Origin: Clostridiales bacterium
GTDB taxonomy: Bacteria > Bacillota > Clostridia > Oscillospirales > Oscillospiraceae
Length of the DNA stretch: 5,863 bases
Assembly: GCA_019421975.1 (NCBI GenBank)
Contig: JAHZEE010000004.1
Coordinates: 1-5,863, forward strand
Direction: 5' to 3'
Shown: one piece after another, positions 1 to 4,976 of the stretch
Position numbering within the stretch: the stretch's first letter is position 1
How the letters are laid out: each line of letters opens with the position of its first letter
Made by a program: the position numbers and the translations under genes
Notes under the pieces: generated by a model
The model's input: the letters and a program-made list of their open reading frames with translations, nothing else
Told to the model about the DNA's origin: nothing
The model's database searches: none

Positions 1-1117
1 CATCCTCCAGGATGGACAGCATCAGGAACAGCACCAGCATCTGGGGCACGAAGCCGAGGACAGCGCCGACGCCGGCGACAATACCGTCGGAAATCAGGCC
101 AGTCAGCCACTCCGCACAGCCCCAGCCCTCCAGGATGGCTCTGGAGCCCTCCTGCAGCCAGGCAGCACCCAGCGTGTCGTTGGTCCAGTCCGTGAGGAAG
201 GAGCCGAAGGGACCCATGGCAACCCAGTAGACCACAAACATTACAACTGCAAAAATGGGCAGCGCCAGCACGCGGTTTGTGACGACCCGGTCGATCTTAT
301 CGGAGGTCGTCATATCGTGGCGCGCAATCTTTTTCCGGACGCAGCGGTCGATCACCTTGCTGATGTAGGCGTAGCGCTGGTTTGTGATGATGCTCTCGGC
401 ATCGTCATCCATCTCCGCCTCGCAGTCCTGGATATGCTCCTCCAGGTGCTTTTTCAGTTCCTCGCTCAAGCTCAGCTCTTCCATGACCTTCTCGTCACGC
501 TCAAACAGCTTGATGGCATACCAGCGCAGGTTCTCCGCCGGGACGCGGCTGGCGATGGACTCCTCGATATGTGCAATGGCGTGCTCCACACTGCCTGTAA
601 AGACATGGGGCGCCTCGCCGATACGCTTTGCATTCGCCAGCTCAATGGCGCGCTCCGCCACGGTCATGCTGCCCTCGCCCTTCAGGGCGCTGGTCTCAAT
701 GACCGGGCAGCCCAGCTCTGCGCTCAGCTTCGCCAGATCAATTTTGTCGCCGTTTTTACGGACAATGTCGATCATGTTCACCGCAATGACCATGGGGATT
801 CCCAGTTCGATCAGCTGCGTGGTGAGGTACAGGTTTCTCTCAATATTGGTGCCGTCTACGATGTTGATAATCGCATCCGGGCGCTCTTTTACCAGGTAGC
901 CGCGGGCCACCACTTCTTCCAGGGTGTAGGGGCTGAGGGAATAAATGCCGGGCAGATCCTGAATGACCACATCCTTGTGGTTTTTCAGCTTGCCCTCTTT
1001 CTTCTCCACGGTGACGCCGGGCCAGTTGCCGACATATTGGCTGGAACCAGTCAGCGCGTTAAACATGGTTGTCTTGCCGCAGTTGGGGTTACCGGCAAGC
1101 GCAATGGTGATTTTCAT
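1..1117 (-). CDS. feoB: FeoB ferrous iron transporter, N-terminal part (gene continues past the left edge)
   Basis: FeoB is the inner-membrane Fe(II) permease with a cytosolic G-protein domain. The window holds the first 372 codons, with no stop before position 1; the family is usually about 600-800 residues, so roughly half is missing because of the window edge. Visible GTPase motifs: G1 GNPNCGKT (9-16), the G2-region GNWPGVT with T36, G3 DLPG (54-57), G4 NMID (114-117; often NMMD in the family) and G5 SAL (143-145). A helical, acidic linker follows (about 150-275). Then come a first hydrophobic segment (about 284-301) and a second (about 345-369) carrying the FeoB-typical GVGAVLGFVPQMLVLF stretch. 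The ATG at 1117 is preceded by GAGGAG with an 8-nt spacing. It is the last gene seen of a feoA-feoA-feoB operon. The 85-nt gap before it contains an operator-like repeat, so it may also be controlled separately. Confidence 0.97.
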   Translation of the reverse strand, partial: MKITIALAGNPNCGKTTMFNALTGSSQYVGNWPGVTVEKKEGKLKNHKDVVIQDLPGIYSLSPYTLEEVVARGYLVKERPDAIINIVDGTNIERNLYLTTQLIELGIPMVIAVNMIDIVRKNGDKIDLAKLSAELGCPVIETSALKGEGSMTVAERAIELANAKRIGEAPHVFTGSVEHAIAHIEESIASRVPAENLRWYAIKLFERDEKVMEELSLSEELKKHLEEHIQDCEAEMDDDAESIITNQRYAYISKVIDRCVRKKIARHDMTTSDKIDRVVTNRVLALPIFAVVMFVVYWVAMGPFGSFLTDWTNDTLGAAWLQEGSRAILEGWGCAEWLTGLISDGIVAGVGAVLGFVPQMLVLFLMLSILED

Positions 1118-1158
1118 GGTTCACACTCCTCTTCTTTCTCTTTTCAGGCCCGGCAAAA

Positions 1159-1174
1159 GTTAGATTTTACTAAC
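1159..1174. promoter_or_regulatory. Operator-like inverted repeat GTTAG-N6-CTAAC between feoA2 and feoB
   Basis: The half-sites GTTAG and CTAAC are perfect inverted repeats separated by six bases. The same pattern occurs at the feo and ahpC promoters in this window. On the minus strand the six central bases read TAAAAT, one mismatch from a -10 box; the best -35 candidate 18 nt upstream (TTCAAT) is poor, so an internal feoB promoter is only a possibility. The TTAG/CTAA half-sites resemble DtxR/IdeR-family metal-repressor sites; assignment to that family is inference. Confidence 0.6.
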
Positions 1175-1202
1175 CTCTGGGGCTGGAATTGAAAGGGGCC
1201 CT

Positions 1203-1424
1203 TTACTCGACCTCGATCATCTCTGCGTCTGCCTTCCGGACAGACAGCTCATAGTTGCGCACATTCAGTTCCATCGGGTCACCCAGCGGCGCTACCTTGC
1301 GGACCTGCAACTGGACTCCCTTGGTGATCCCCATGTCCATAATGCGGCGCTTGACCGGGCCTTCGCCGTGCAGCCGCTTTACCACTGCCGTCTCACCGAC
1401 TTTGACATCCTTCAGCGTCTTCAA
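1203..1424 (-). CDS. feoA: FeoA-family SH3-like protein, second copy
   Basis: This is a small cytosolic SH3-fold protein of 73 residues, the normal FeoA length, thought to bind and modulate FeoB. The pattern is classic FeoA: an N-terminal LKDVKVGETAVVKRL strand region, then RRIMDMGITKGVQLQV (about 27-42), then APLGDPMELNVRNYELSVRKADAEMIEV to the end. The start is a TTG at 1424, chosen because AGGAGG (1433-1438) lies 8 nt upstream and because M-x-x-L-x-x-(L/V)-x-x-G-E fits the family N-terminus. It starts 14 nt after the stop of the upstream feoA copy and precedes feoB by 85 nt. It is closer to the textbook FeoA pattern (GDP..., LR/VRK...) than the upstream copy, so it is the likelier direct FeoB partner; that is inference. 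Confidence 0.93.
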   Translation of the reverse strand: MKTLKDVKVGETAVVKRLHGEGPVKRRIMDMGITKGVQLQVRKVAPLGDPMELNVRNYELSVRKADAEMIEVE

Positions 1425-1432
1425 TCTCTCTT

Positions 1433-1438
1433 CCTCCT
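1433..1438 (-). promoter_or_regulatory. Ribosome binding site deciding the TTG start of feoA2
   Basis: AGGAGG on the minus strand lies 8 nt before the TTG at 1424. There is no in-frame ATG at the N-terminus of this gene, so the site decides the start. It falls in the 14-nt gap after the first feoA stop codon, consistent with coupled translation. Confidence 0.85.
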
Positions 1439-1651
1439 TTAAATCATCACACGGTTTGCCATAGTCCGGTCCAGCGCGATCCGGCTGTCTTTCACCTGCA
1501 GAATCAGATTGCCGCCCATCTCGCTGACTACGGTGACAGTCTCATCCACCACAAATCCCAACTCCGCCAAGTGGCGCCGAATCTCATCTTTTCCGGTAAT
1601 TTTACGGATTACAACCGGCTCTCCAGGTTTTGCCATCGTCAAGGGTATCAA
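1439..1651 (-). CDS. feoA: FeoA-family SH3-like protein, first copy
   Basis: This 70-residue protein is the promoter-proximal gene of the feo operon. It shows the FeoA layout: PLTMAKPGEPVVIRKI (about 3-18), RRHLAELGFVVDETVTVV (about 25-42), then MGGNLILQVKDSRIALDRTMANRVMI to the end. The central GGN and the ALD replace the GDP and LR/VRK seen in the second copy, so the two are diverged paralogues rather than a recent duplication. I chose the TTG at 1651 because a purine-rich AAGGGGGGAG lies 4-6 nt upstream and the extra five residues complete the first FeoA strand. The ATG at 1636 would be 19 nt from that site and would shorten the family N-terminus. It is probably a soluble FeoB accessory or regulator. 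Identification as FeoA is firm; the separate role of each copy is unknown. Confidence 0.9.
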   Translation of the reverse strand: MIPLTMAKPGEPVVIRKITGKDEIRRHLAELGFVVDETVTVVSEMGGNLILQVKDSRIALDRTMANRVMI

Positions 1652-1696
1652 GTGGCTCCCCCCTTCCTCACATGGTCGGAATCCGGCCGTGCTAAA

Positions 1697-1712
1697 GTTA
1701 GTACTCGCTAAT
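1697..1712. promoter_or_regulatory. Operator-like inverted repeat downstream of the feo promoter
   Basis: On the minus strand this reads ATTAG-CGAGTA-CTAAC, which is 9 of 10 half-site positions of the perfect GTTAG-N6-CTAAC copy at 1159-1174. Flanking A and T bases extend the dyad by two pairs. It begins 13 nt after the -10 element, near +7 to +22 of the expected transcript, a position where a bound repressor would block RNA polymerase. The ahpC copy shares AATTAGC-N4-ACTAACT with it. Confidence 0.65.
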
Positions 1713-1725
1713 TTCTAGCGTTGAT

Positions 1726-1754
1726 AGTTTACCGCCGCTAACACAACTTGTCAA
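1726..1754 (-). promoter_or_regulatory. Predicted sigma-A promoter of the feo operon
   Basis: A perfect -35 TTGACA (1749-1754) is followed by a 17-nt spacer and -10 TAAACT (1726-1731, four of six consensus bases). The AT-rich DNA upstream (about 1755-1804) could act as an UP-like element. The expected transcript start is near 1719, giving a leader of about 70 nt before feoA. I see no riboswitch-like fold in that short leader. No hairpin terminator was found between the upstream gene's stop (1805) and this promoter. Confidence 0.75.
1727..1742. promoter_or_regulatory. Degenerate second operator copy overlapping the feo -10
   Basis: On the minus strand this reads GTTAG-CGGCGG-TAAAC, matching GTTAG-N6-CTAAC at 8 of 10 half-site positions. 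It covers the -10 element and part of the spacer. Its centre is 30 bp, about three helical turns, from the stronger site at 1697-1712, so side-by-side binding on one face of the helix is plausible. It is weak on its own. Confidence 0.35.
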
Positions 1755-1804
1755 TCCCTTTTTCAAATTTTATTTCAAACTTCTAAATTTTTTCTTGTTT
1801 TCTG

Positions 1805-2470
1805 TCAAATATGGCCGTACTCCGCGCCGTTGTTTTCCACGCCATAGGCGCAGATGAGCCCGGAGGCCCACTGCAGCAGCCGCTCTGTCAGCGCCTGCCA
1901 ATCCGGCTGCCGCTCCAACAGCGCCCGCTCCTCCGGGCGCAGAAGCGGCATTAGGCCCTGCCTCTGCTTGACAAATACGCCGGTTCGTTCAAAGTGCGCA
2001 ATGCGCAGGGTGAAAAACGCCGCCTTCTGCAGCTGCTGAACCAGTTCTTCGCTGCGTGTATGTAAATAGTTGTGGGAGCAGGCATGATAGATGCCGCAGG
2101 CGCCCGCCAGCACAGCCCGCCGCACATCCGCCGGGCGCAGAAGCGGCAGCAGGAAGTTCAGATCCCCCTCGATGGGCGTCGTATCGTAGTAAAAGGAGAT
2201 CAGCTCTGCGCGGTCCCAGTGCTCCAATTCCCGCCGGCCGGAGACAAAGCCGCACAGCTTCTCCCGCTGGGGCAGCGCCTCAGCGGCCGCGCGGTACCGC
2301 TCTAAATCCACCATGGAGACCTGATCCAGAATGAGCACCACATCGATGTCGCTCTCCGGCCCGGCCTCTCCGCGGCCACAGCTTCCCTGCAGCCCCACAC
2401 AGCAGATCCGCGCTCCAAACAGCGCGTGTACCATCTGCAGATAGCGCTGCATCCAGTGCTCCAATTCCAT
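1805..2470 (-). CDS. Nucleotidyltransferase-fold protein with helical C-terminal domain, substrate unknown
   Basis: This 221-residue protein has the DNA polymerase beta-type nucleotidyltransferase signature: G29-S30, then R33 and a S40-D41-I42-D43 motif that would bind metal and nucleotide. A third acidic residue could be D103 in the IEGDLNFLL segment, but I am not sure. The C-terminal half (about 125-215) is mostly helical, with the motif CSHNYLHTRSEE, a KAAFFTLRIAHF helix and an arginine- and leucine-rich tail, similar to the HEPN-like or KNTase-C-like helical domains that follow such modules. The ATG at 2470 has AGGAGG 7 nt upstream. It stands alone, with its own promoter, between the ahp terminator and the feo promoter. 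Members include antibiotic adenylyltransferases and uncharacterised proteins; nothing here identifies the substrate, and no toxin or antitoxin partner is adjacent. Confidence 0.85.
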   Translation of the reverse strand: MELEHWMQRYLQMVHALFGARICCVGLQGSCGRGEAGPESDIDVVLILDQVSMVDLERYRAAAEALPQREKLCGFVSGRRELEHWDRAELISFYYDTTPIEGDLNFLLPLLRPADVRRAVLAGACGIYHACSHNYLHTRSEELVQQLQKAAFFTLRIAHFERTGVFVKQRQGLMPLLRPEERALLERQPDWQALTERLLQWASGLICAYGVENNGAEYGHI

Positions 2471-2524
2471 CCCGTCTCCTCCTCAAGCATTGCAGTCCGG
2501 CCTGTCCGGCCGCCGCAGAATGTC

Positions 2525-2538
2525 CAGAGTATACTCTG
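2525..2538. promoter_or_regulatory. 14-bp perfect palindrome over the -10 of the nucleotidyltransferase gene
   Basis: CAGAGTATACTCTG is a perfect dyad with no spacer and covers the predicted -10 element completely. A dimeric regulator bound here would occlude the promoter. A second, smaller dyad (TTGCA-TTT-TGCAA, 2544-2556) sits at the -35. Regulatory use is inference from position and symmetry only. Confidence 0.4.
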
Positions 2539-2556
2539 TTTTTTTGCATTTTGCAA
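2528..2556 (-). promoter_or_regulatory. Predicted sigma-A promoter of the nucleotidyltransferase gene
   Basis: The -35 TTGCAA (2551-2556, four of six) and -10 TATACT (2528-2533, five of six) are separated by 17 nt. The expected start near 2521 leaves a leader of about 50 nt that contains a short GGCCGGAC direct repeat. The promoter lies just downstream of the ahp terminator, so this gene is probably an independent unit. Confidence 0.65.
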
Positions 2557-2584
2557 TCGATTTTCCGCACACCCGGCGGAATGC

Positions 2585-2618
2585 GGAAAAAAGCCATGCA
2601 GAAGCATGGCTTTTTTCC
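2585..2618 (-). terminator. Rho-independent terminator of the ahpC-reductase operon
   Basis: A 15-bp perfect stem (2585-2599 with 2604-2618) closes a 4-nt loop. The GCCATGC/GCATGGC core is flanked by A6 on one side and T6 on the other, so on the minus strand the stem ends in a U-tract. It begins 2 nt after the reductase stop codon. The symmetric A/T flanks would let it work in both directions, although no plus-strand gene is seen. Confidence 0.88.
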
Positions 2619-2620
2619 AT

Positions 2621-4258
2621 CTATTGGTTTGGGGATAATAACTCCAAGAGCTGCCTTATATTTTTCTTCCCAAAAAAGACCTGGGTGTCATTGATCACCA
2701 GACAGGGGACGCTCATCACCCTGTACCGCTGCTGCAGGTCCGGGAAATGGCTCAGGTCGTAGACCTCAGCCGTTACATGGGGGCTTTCTGCCGCAATTCG
2801 CTGGGCCGCAGTCACCAGCTCCGGGCACATGGTGCAGGAGAGGGAGACAAGAATCTTCATGTGGATCGGGCGTCCGATTGCATCAATGGCCTGTTTGACC
2901 TCCGTCTCCAGCGTCTGGCCGGGGCCGGCCGCATTATAGAGCCCCAATACGAAGGAGGTGAACTCATGGCCGCCGGGCACGCCATGAAATGCGAGTCCGG
3001 TGGGAGTTCCGTCGGCGCGGCAGACCTGCACGCAGGGCAGATCGGCCCCGTCCGGCGGCGCCGCCTCCTTGAGCGCAAGCCTGGGGGTCAGGCGGGCCAG
3101 CGCCTCCATGTACCGCCGCAGCTCCGCCGACACCGGGCGGCCGTCCAAATACAGCCGAAGCTGCAGCGGCGCCGCCATTTTGGAGAACACCGTCTCCAGC
3201 TGGGCCAGCATGTCGCTGGAAAAGAGTTCATTTTCCGCGCCAGTCCGCCCCTCGGTGTGTGCCGGCTTGGCTTTTTGCAGCGCCGGCGGCGTCGGATGCA
3301 GGCCGGTCTGCTTCTGCATCTCAGCGCAATACCGCTCCAGCTCCGTGGCCGCCAGCGCGCCATCGCCCACTGCCGTCACCACCTGCCTTAGCGGCTTGAT
3401 GCAGACATCGCCGGCCGCATACAGTCCCTCTACACTGGTGTGCTGGTTGCGGTCTGTGACGATGTAGCCCTGCCCGTCACGCTCCGCGATGCCCTGAACC
3501 AGCTCTGTGGCGGGCTCATACCCGGCAAAGACAAACACGCCGAAGGTCTCCCCCTCTGCCGGCCGGTACTCTGTCACCTCGCCGGTCTCCGTGTTGCGGT
3601 AGCGCAGATAGCGCAGCGCCGTGTCACCTGCCACCTCTTCCACCTGGGTGTGGGTGTACACGGTGATCTTCGGATGGCTGCGGGCCAGATCTGCCGTGGC
3701 CTTGGCGCATTTGAAATCCGCGCCGCGGATCAGAATTGTCACATGGCTGGCGTATTTGGTCAAAAACACGCTCTCCTCCGCAGCTGCAAATCCGCCGCCC
3801 ACCACAAAGACCTGCTTCCCTGTGAAAAATTCTCCGTCGCAGGTGGCGCAGTAGGCGACGCCGTGGCCCCGGAAGTCCGCCTCCCCCTGAAAGCCCACGG
3901 CTCTTGGCCGTGCCCCTGTGGCAAGCAGGACGCCGAAGCACCTGAATACGCCGCGGCTGGTCCGGACCGTTTTGACCGCGCCCTCCAGCGAGAGCCCCTC
4001 CACCTCCGCCAGCAGAAATTCTGCGCCAAAGCGCTGCGCCTGCTTCCGCATGGTCTCGGTCAGCGCAGCGCCGCTGGTCTGTTCCACGCCCGGATAGTTG
4101 ACGACTTCCGCTGTAATGGTGATCTGGCCTCCGAAGTGGTCCTTCTCCACCACCAGCACCCGGTAGCGTGCCCGCGCCAGATACAGCGCGGCTGTCAGGC
4201 CCGCCGGCCCGCCGCCGATGACGACCACATCATACAGCTGTTCCAAATTCTGTTCCAT
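2621..4258 (-). CDS. AhpF-like peroxiredoxin reductase with permuted domain order (TrxR module first, AhpF N-terminal-type module last)
   Basis: A 545-residue flavoprotein that probably passes electrons from NAD(P)H through FAD and two disulfides to AhpC. Residues 1-315 form a thioredoxin-reductase module: FAD-binding GGGPAG (15-20), redox CATC (C137, C140) before DG, nucleotide-binding VVGGGFAAAEE (152-162) and the FAD motif AAGDV (281-285). After a linker (about 316-345), residues 346-545 match the two thioredoxin-like folds that form the N-terminus of classical AhpF: first GVPGGHEFTSFVLGL (426-440), then VSLSCTMCPE with C475 and C478, ending with the SVP turn (516-518). The HRRxxFRA NADPH motif of thioredoxin reductases is not intact (LIRGADFKCAKA), so NADH use is possible. 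The start at 4258 is 4 nt after the ahpC stop and has no evident ribosome site, so translation is probably coupled. Extra cysteines C409, C413 and C519 occur in the C-terminal module. Confidence 0.93.
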   Translation of the reverse strand: MEQNLEQLYDVVVIGGGPAGLTAALYLARARYRVLVVEKDHFGGQITITAEVVNYPGVEQTSGAALTETMRKQAQRFGAEFLLAEVEGLSLEGAVKTVRTSRGVFRCFGVLLATGARPRAVGFQGEADFRGHGVAYCATCDGEFFTGKQVFVVGGGFAAAEESVFLTKYASHVTILIRGADFKCAKATADLARSHPKITVYTHTQVEEVAGDTALRYLRYRNTETGEVTEYRPAEGETFGVFVFAGYEPATELVQGIAERDGQGYIVTDRNQHTSVEGLYAAGDVCIKPLRQVVTAVGDGALAATELERYCAEMQKQTGLHPTPPALQKAKPAHTEGRTGAENELFSSDMLAQLETVFSKMAAPLQLRLYLDGRPVSAELRRYMEALARLTPRLALKEAAPPDGADLPCVQVCRADGTPTGLAFHGVPGGHEFTSFVLGLYNAAGPGQTLETEVKQAIDAIGRPIHMKILVSLSCTMCPELVTAAQRIAAESPHVTAEVYDLSHFPDLQQRYRVMSVPCLVINDTQVFFGKKNIRQLLELLSPNQ

Positions 4259-4262
4259 GGAA

Positions 4263-4826
4263 TTAGAGTTGGCCGACCAGATCCAGGCTGGGCTTCAAGG
4301 TCTGTGCTCCCGGCTGCCACTTGGCCGGACAGACCTCATCGCCATGCTCTGCCACAAACTGGCTGGCCTGGACGCGGCGGAACAGCTCGTCCGCATTCCG
4401 GCCCACATTTCCGGCCGTCACCTCATAGGCCACGATCCGCCCCTCCGGGTTCACAATAAAGCTGCCCCGCTCGGCCATGCCGTCCTGCTCGATATAGACC
4501 TCAAAGTCCTTTGCCAGCGCGTGGGTGGGGTCTGCCAGCATGGGGAACTGGATCTTCTGAATCCGCTCCGAGGCATCGTGCCAGGCCTTGTGGACGAAGT
4601 GGGTGTCACAGGACACGGCGTAGATCTCACAGCCCGCAGCCTGAAACTGCGCATATTTGTCTGCCAGATCCTCCAGCTCGGTGGGACACACAAAGGTGAA
4701 GTCCGCCGGATAGAAGAAAAACACGCTCCACTTCCCGAGAATATCCGCCTTGCTCACCGTCTTGAACGCATGGTTCTGGAATGCCTGAACCGTAAAATCA
4801 CTGACTTCTTTTTGAATCATGGACAT
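4263..4826 (-). CDS. ahpC: AhpC-type 2-Cys peroxiredoxin
   Basis: AhpC reduces hydrogen peroxide, organic hydroperoxides and peroxynitrite in the cytoplasm. The protein has 187 residues, the typical AhpC length. The peroxidatic site is FYPADFTFVCPTE with C47 and T44; the resolving cysteine is C166 in EVCPAKW, and the likely active-site arginine is R120. The C-terminus SLDLVGQL is typical of enterobacterial-style AhpC. C66 and C73 are extra cysteines. No GGLG motif was found, suggesting a form robust to over-oxidation. I chose the ATG at 4826 because AGGAGG (4835-4840) lies 8 nt upstream and MSMIQKEV fits the family; the ATG at 4832 would be only 2 nt from it. It is the first gene after a consensus promoter and forms an operon with the reductase that follows after 4 nt. 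Confidence 0.97.
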   Translation of the reverse strand: MSMIQKEVSDFTVQAFQNHAFKTVSKADILGKWSVFFFYPADFTFVCPTELEDLADKYAQFQAAGCEIYAVSCDTHFVHKAWHDASERIQKIQFPMLADPTHALAKDFEVYIEQDGMAERGSFIVNPEGRIVAYEVTAGNVGRNADELFRRVQASQFVAEHGDEVCPAKWQPGAQTLKPSLDLVGQL

Positions 4827-4851
4827 GATCATTACCTCCTGCGTTTCATTA

Positions 4852-4867
4852 GTTAGTTATTGCTAAT
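4852..4867. promoter_or_regulatory. Operator-like inverted repeat downstream of the ahpC promoter
   Basis: On the minus strand this reads ATTAG-CAATAA-CTAAC, the same 9-of-10 match and the same orientation as the feo copy at 1697-1712, with two further paired flanking bases. It starts 9 nt after the -10 element, so it covers about +3 to +18 of the transcript. It does not look like a PerR or Fur box (no ATAAT-type half-sites). Binding here by the same repressor as at feo would tie peroxide defence to iron status. Confidence 0.65.
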
Positions 4868-4876
4868 TACAGAGAT

Positions 4877-4906
4877 ATTATACGCAGAAAGCACCCCCAC
4901 TGTCAA
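4877..4906 (-). promoter_or_regulatory. Consensus sigma-A promoter of ahpC
   Basis: A perfect -35 TTGACA (4901-4906) and a perfect -10 TATAAT (4877-4882) are separated by 18 nt. The expected start is near 4870, giving a leader of about 45 nt. Such a strong promoter implies high expression unless a repressor acts, consistent with the operator-like repeat directly downstream. The remaining DNA up to the terminator at 4940 shows no further signal. Confidence 0.88.
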
Positions 4907-4939
4907 GAAAATCCCTGTAAAGATTTTCCTGCAAACAAA

Positions 4940-4976
4940 AACCAGGCGGGCGCGGTATCCCCGCGCCCGCCTGGTT
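4940..4976 (-). terminator. Rho-independent terminator of the ABC transporter operon
   Basis: A 16-bp perfect GC-rich stem (4940-4955 with 4961-4976) closes a 5-nt loop. On the minus strand it is followed by a run reading TTTTG, within a T-rich tail. The first base of the stem is also the last base of the ATPase stop codon, so the hairpin begins immediately at the end of the gene. It insulates the ahpC promoter from upstream readthrough. Confidence 0.9.

Noticed and set aside
317..1192. Long plus-strand reading frame (291 codons) opposite feoB
   Set aside because: It lies antisense to an unmistakable FeoB G domain, its product has no recognisable motif, and GC-rich coding DNA commonly leaves open frames on the other strand.
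1192..1204. AAAGGG-G-CCCTTT dyad at the end of feoA2 as a terminator
   Set aside because: The arms are 6 bp with a 1-nt loop and no U-tract, so it cannot form a normal terminator; probably chance.
1634..1636. ATG at 1636 as the start of the first feoA
   Set aside because: It is 19 nt from the purine-rich ribosome site and trims the first FeoA strand; the TTG at 1651 fits better, although this is not certain.
1805..2470. Toxin-antitoxin (MNT-HEPN) pair
   Set aside because: Known pairs have two adjacent genes; here there is a single gene with a terminator upstream and an unrelated operon downstream.
1989..2597. Minus-strand frames overlapping the nucleotidyltransferase gene in other phases
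   Set aside because: They are low-complexity Ala/Gly/Arg-rich shadows; only the frame with GS...SDID and AGGAGG is credible.
2747..4459. Plus-strand reading frames of 214 and 339 codons opposite the reductase gene
   Set aside because: Both are antisense to the reductase, whose motifs are clear; the predicted products are rich in Arg, Ala, His and Pro with no family features, and no promoter was seen for them.
4827..4832. Upstream ATG at 4832 as the ahpC start
   Set aside because: It would be 2 nt from AGGAGG; the ATG at 4826 has 8 nt and gives the usual 187-residue protein.
4218..4856. Plus-strand frame of 212 codons opposite ahpC
   Set aside because: It is entirely antisense to a textbook AhpC gene and runs into the reductase; no ribosome site and no family resemblance.
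4850..4910. PerR or Fur box at the ahpC promoter
   Set aside because: No ATAATNATTAT-like dyad is present; the only clear inverted repeat is the TTAG/CTAA type.
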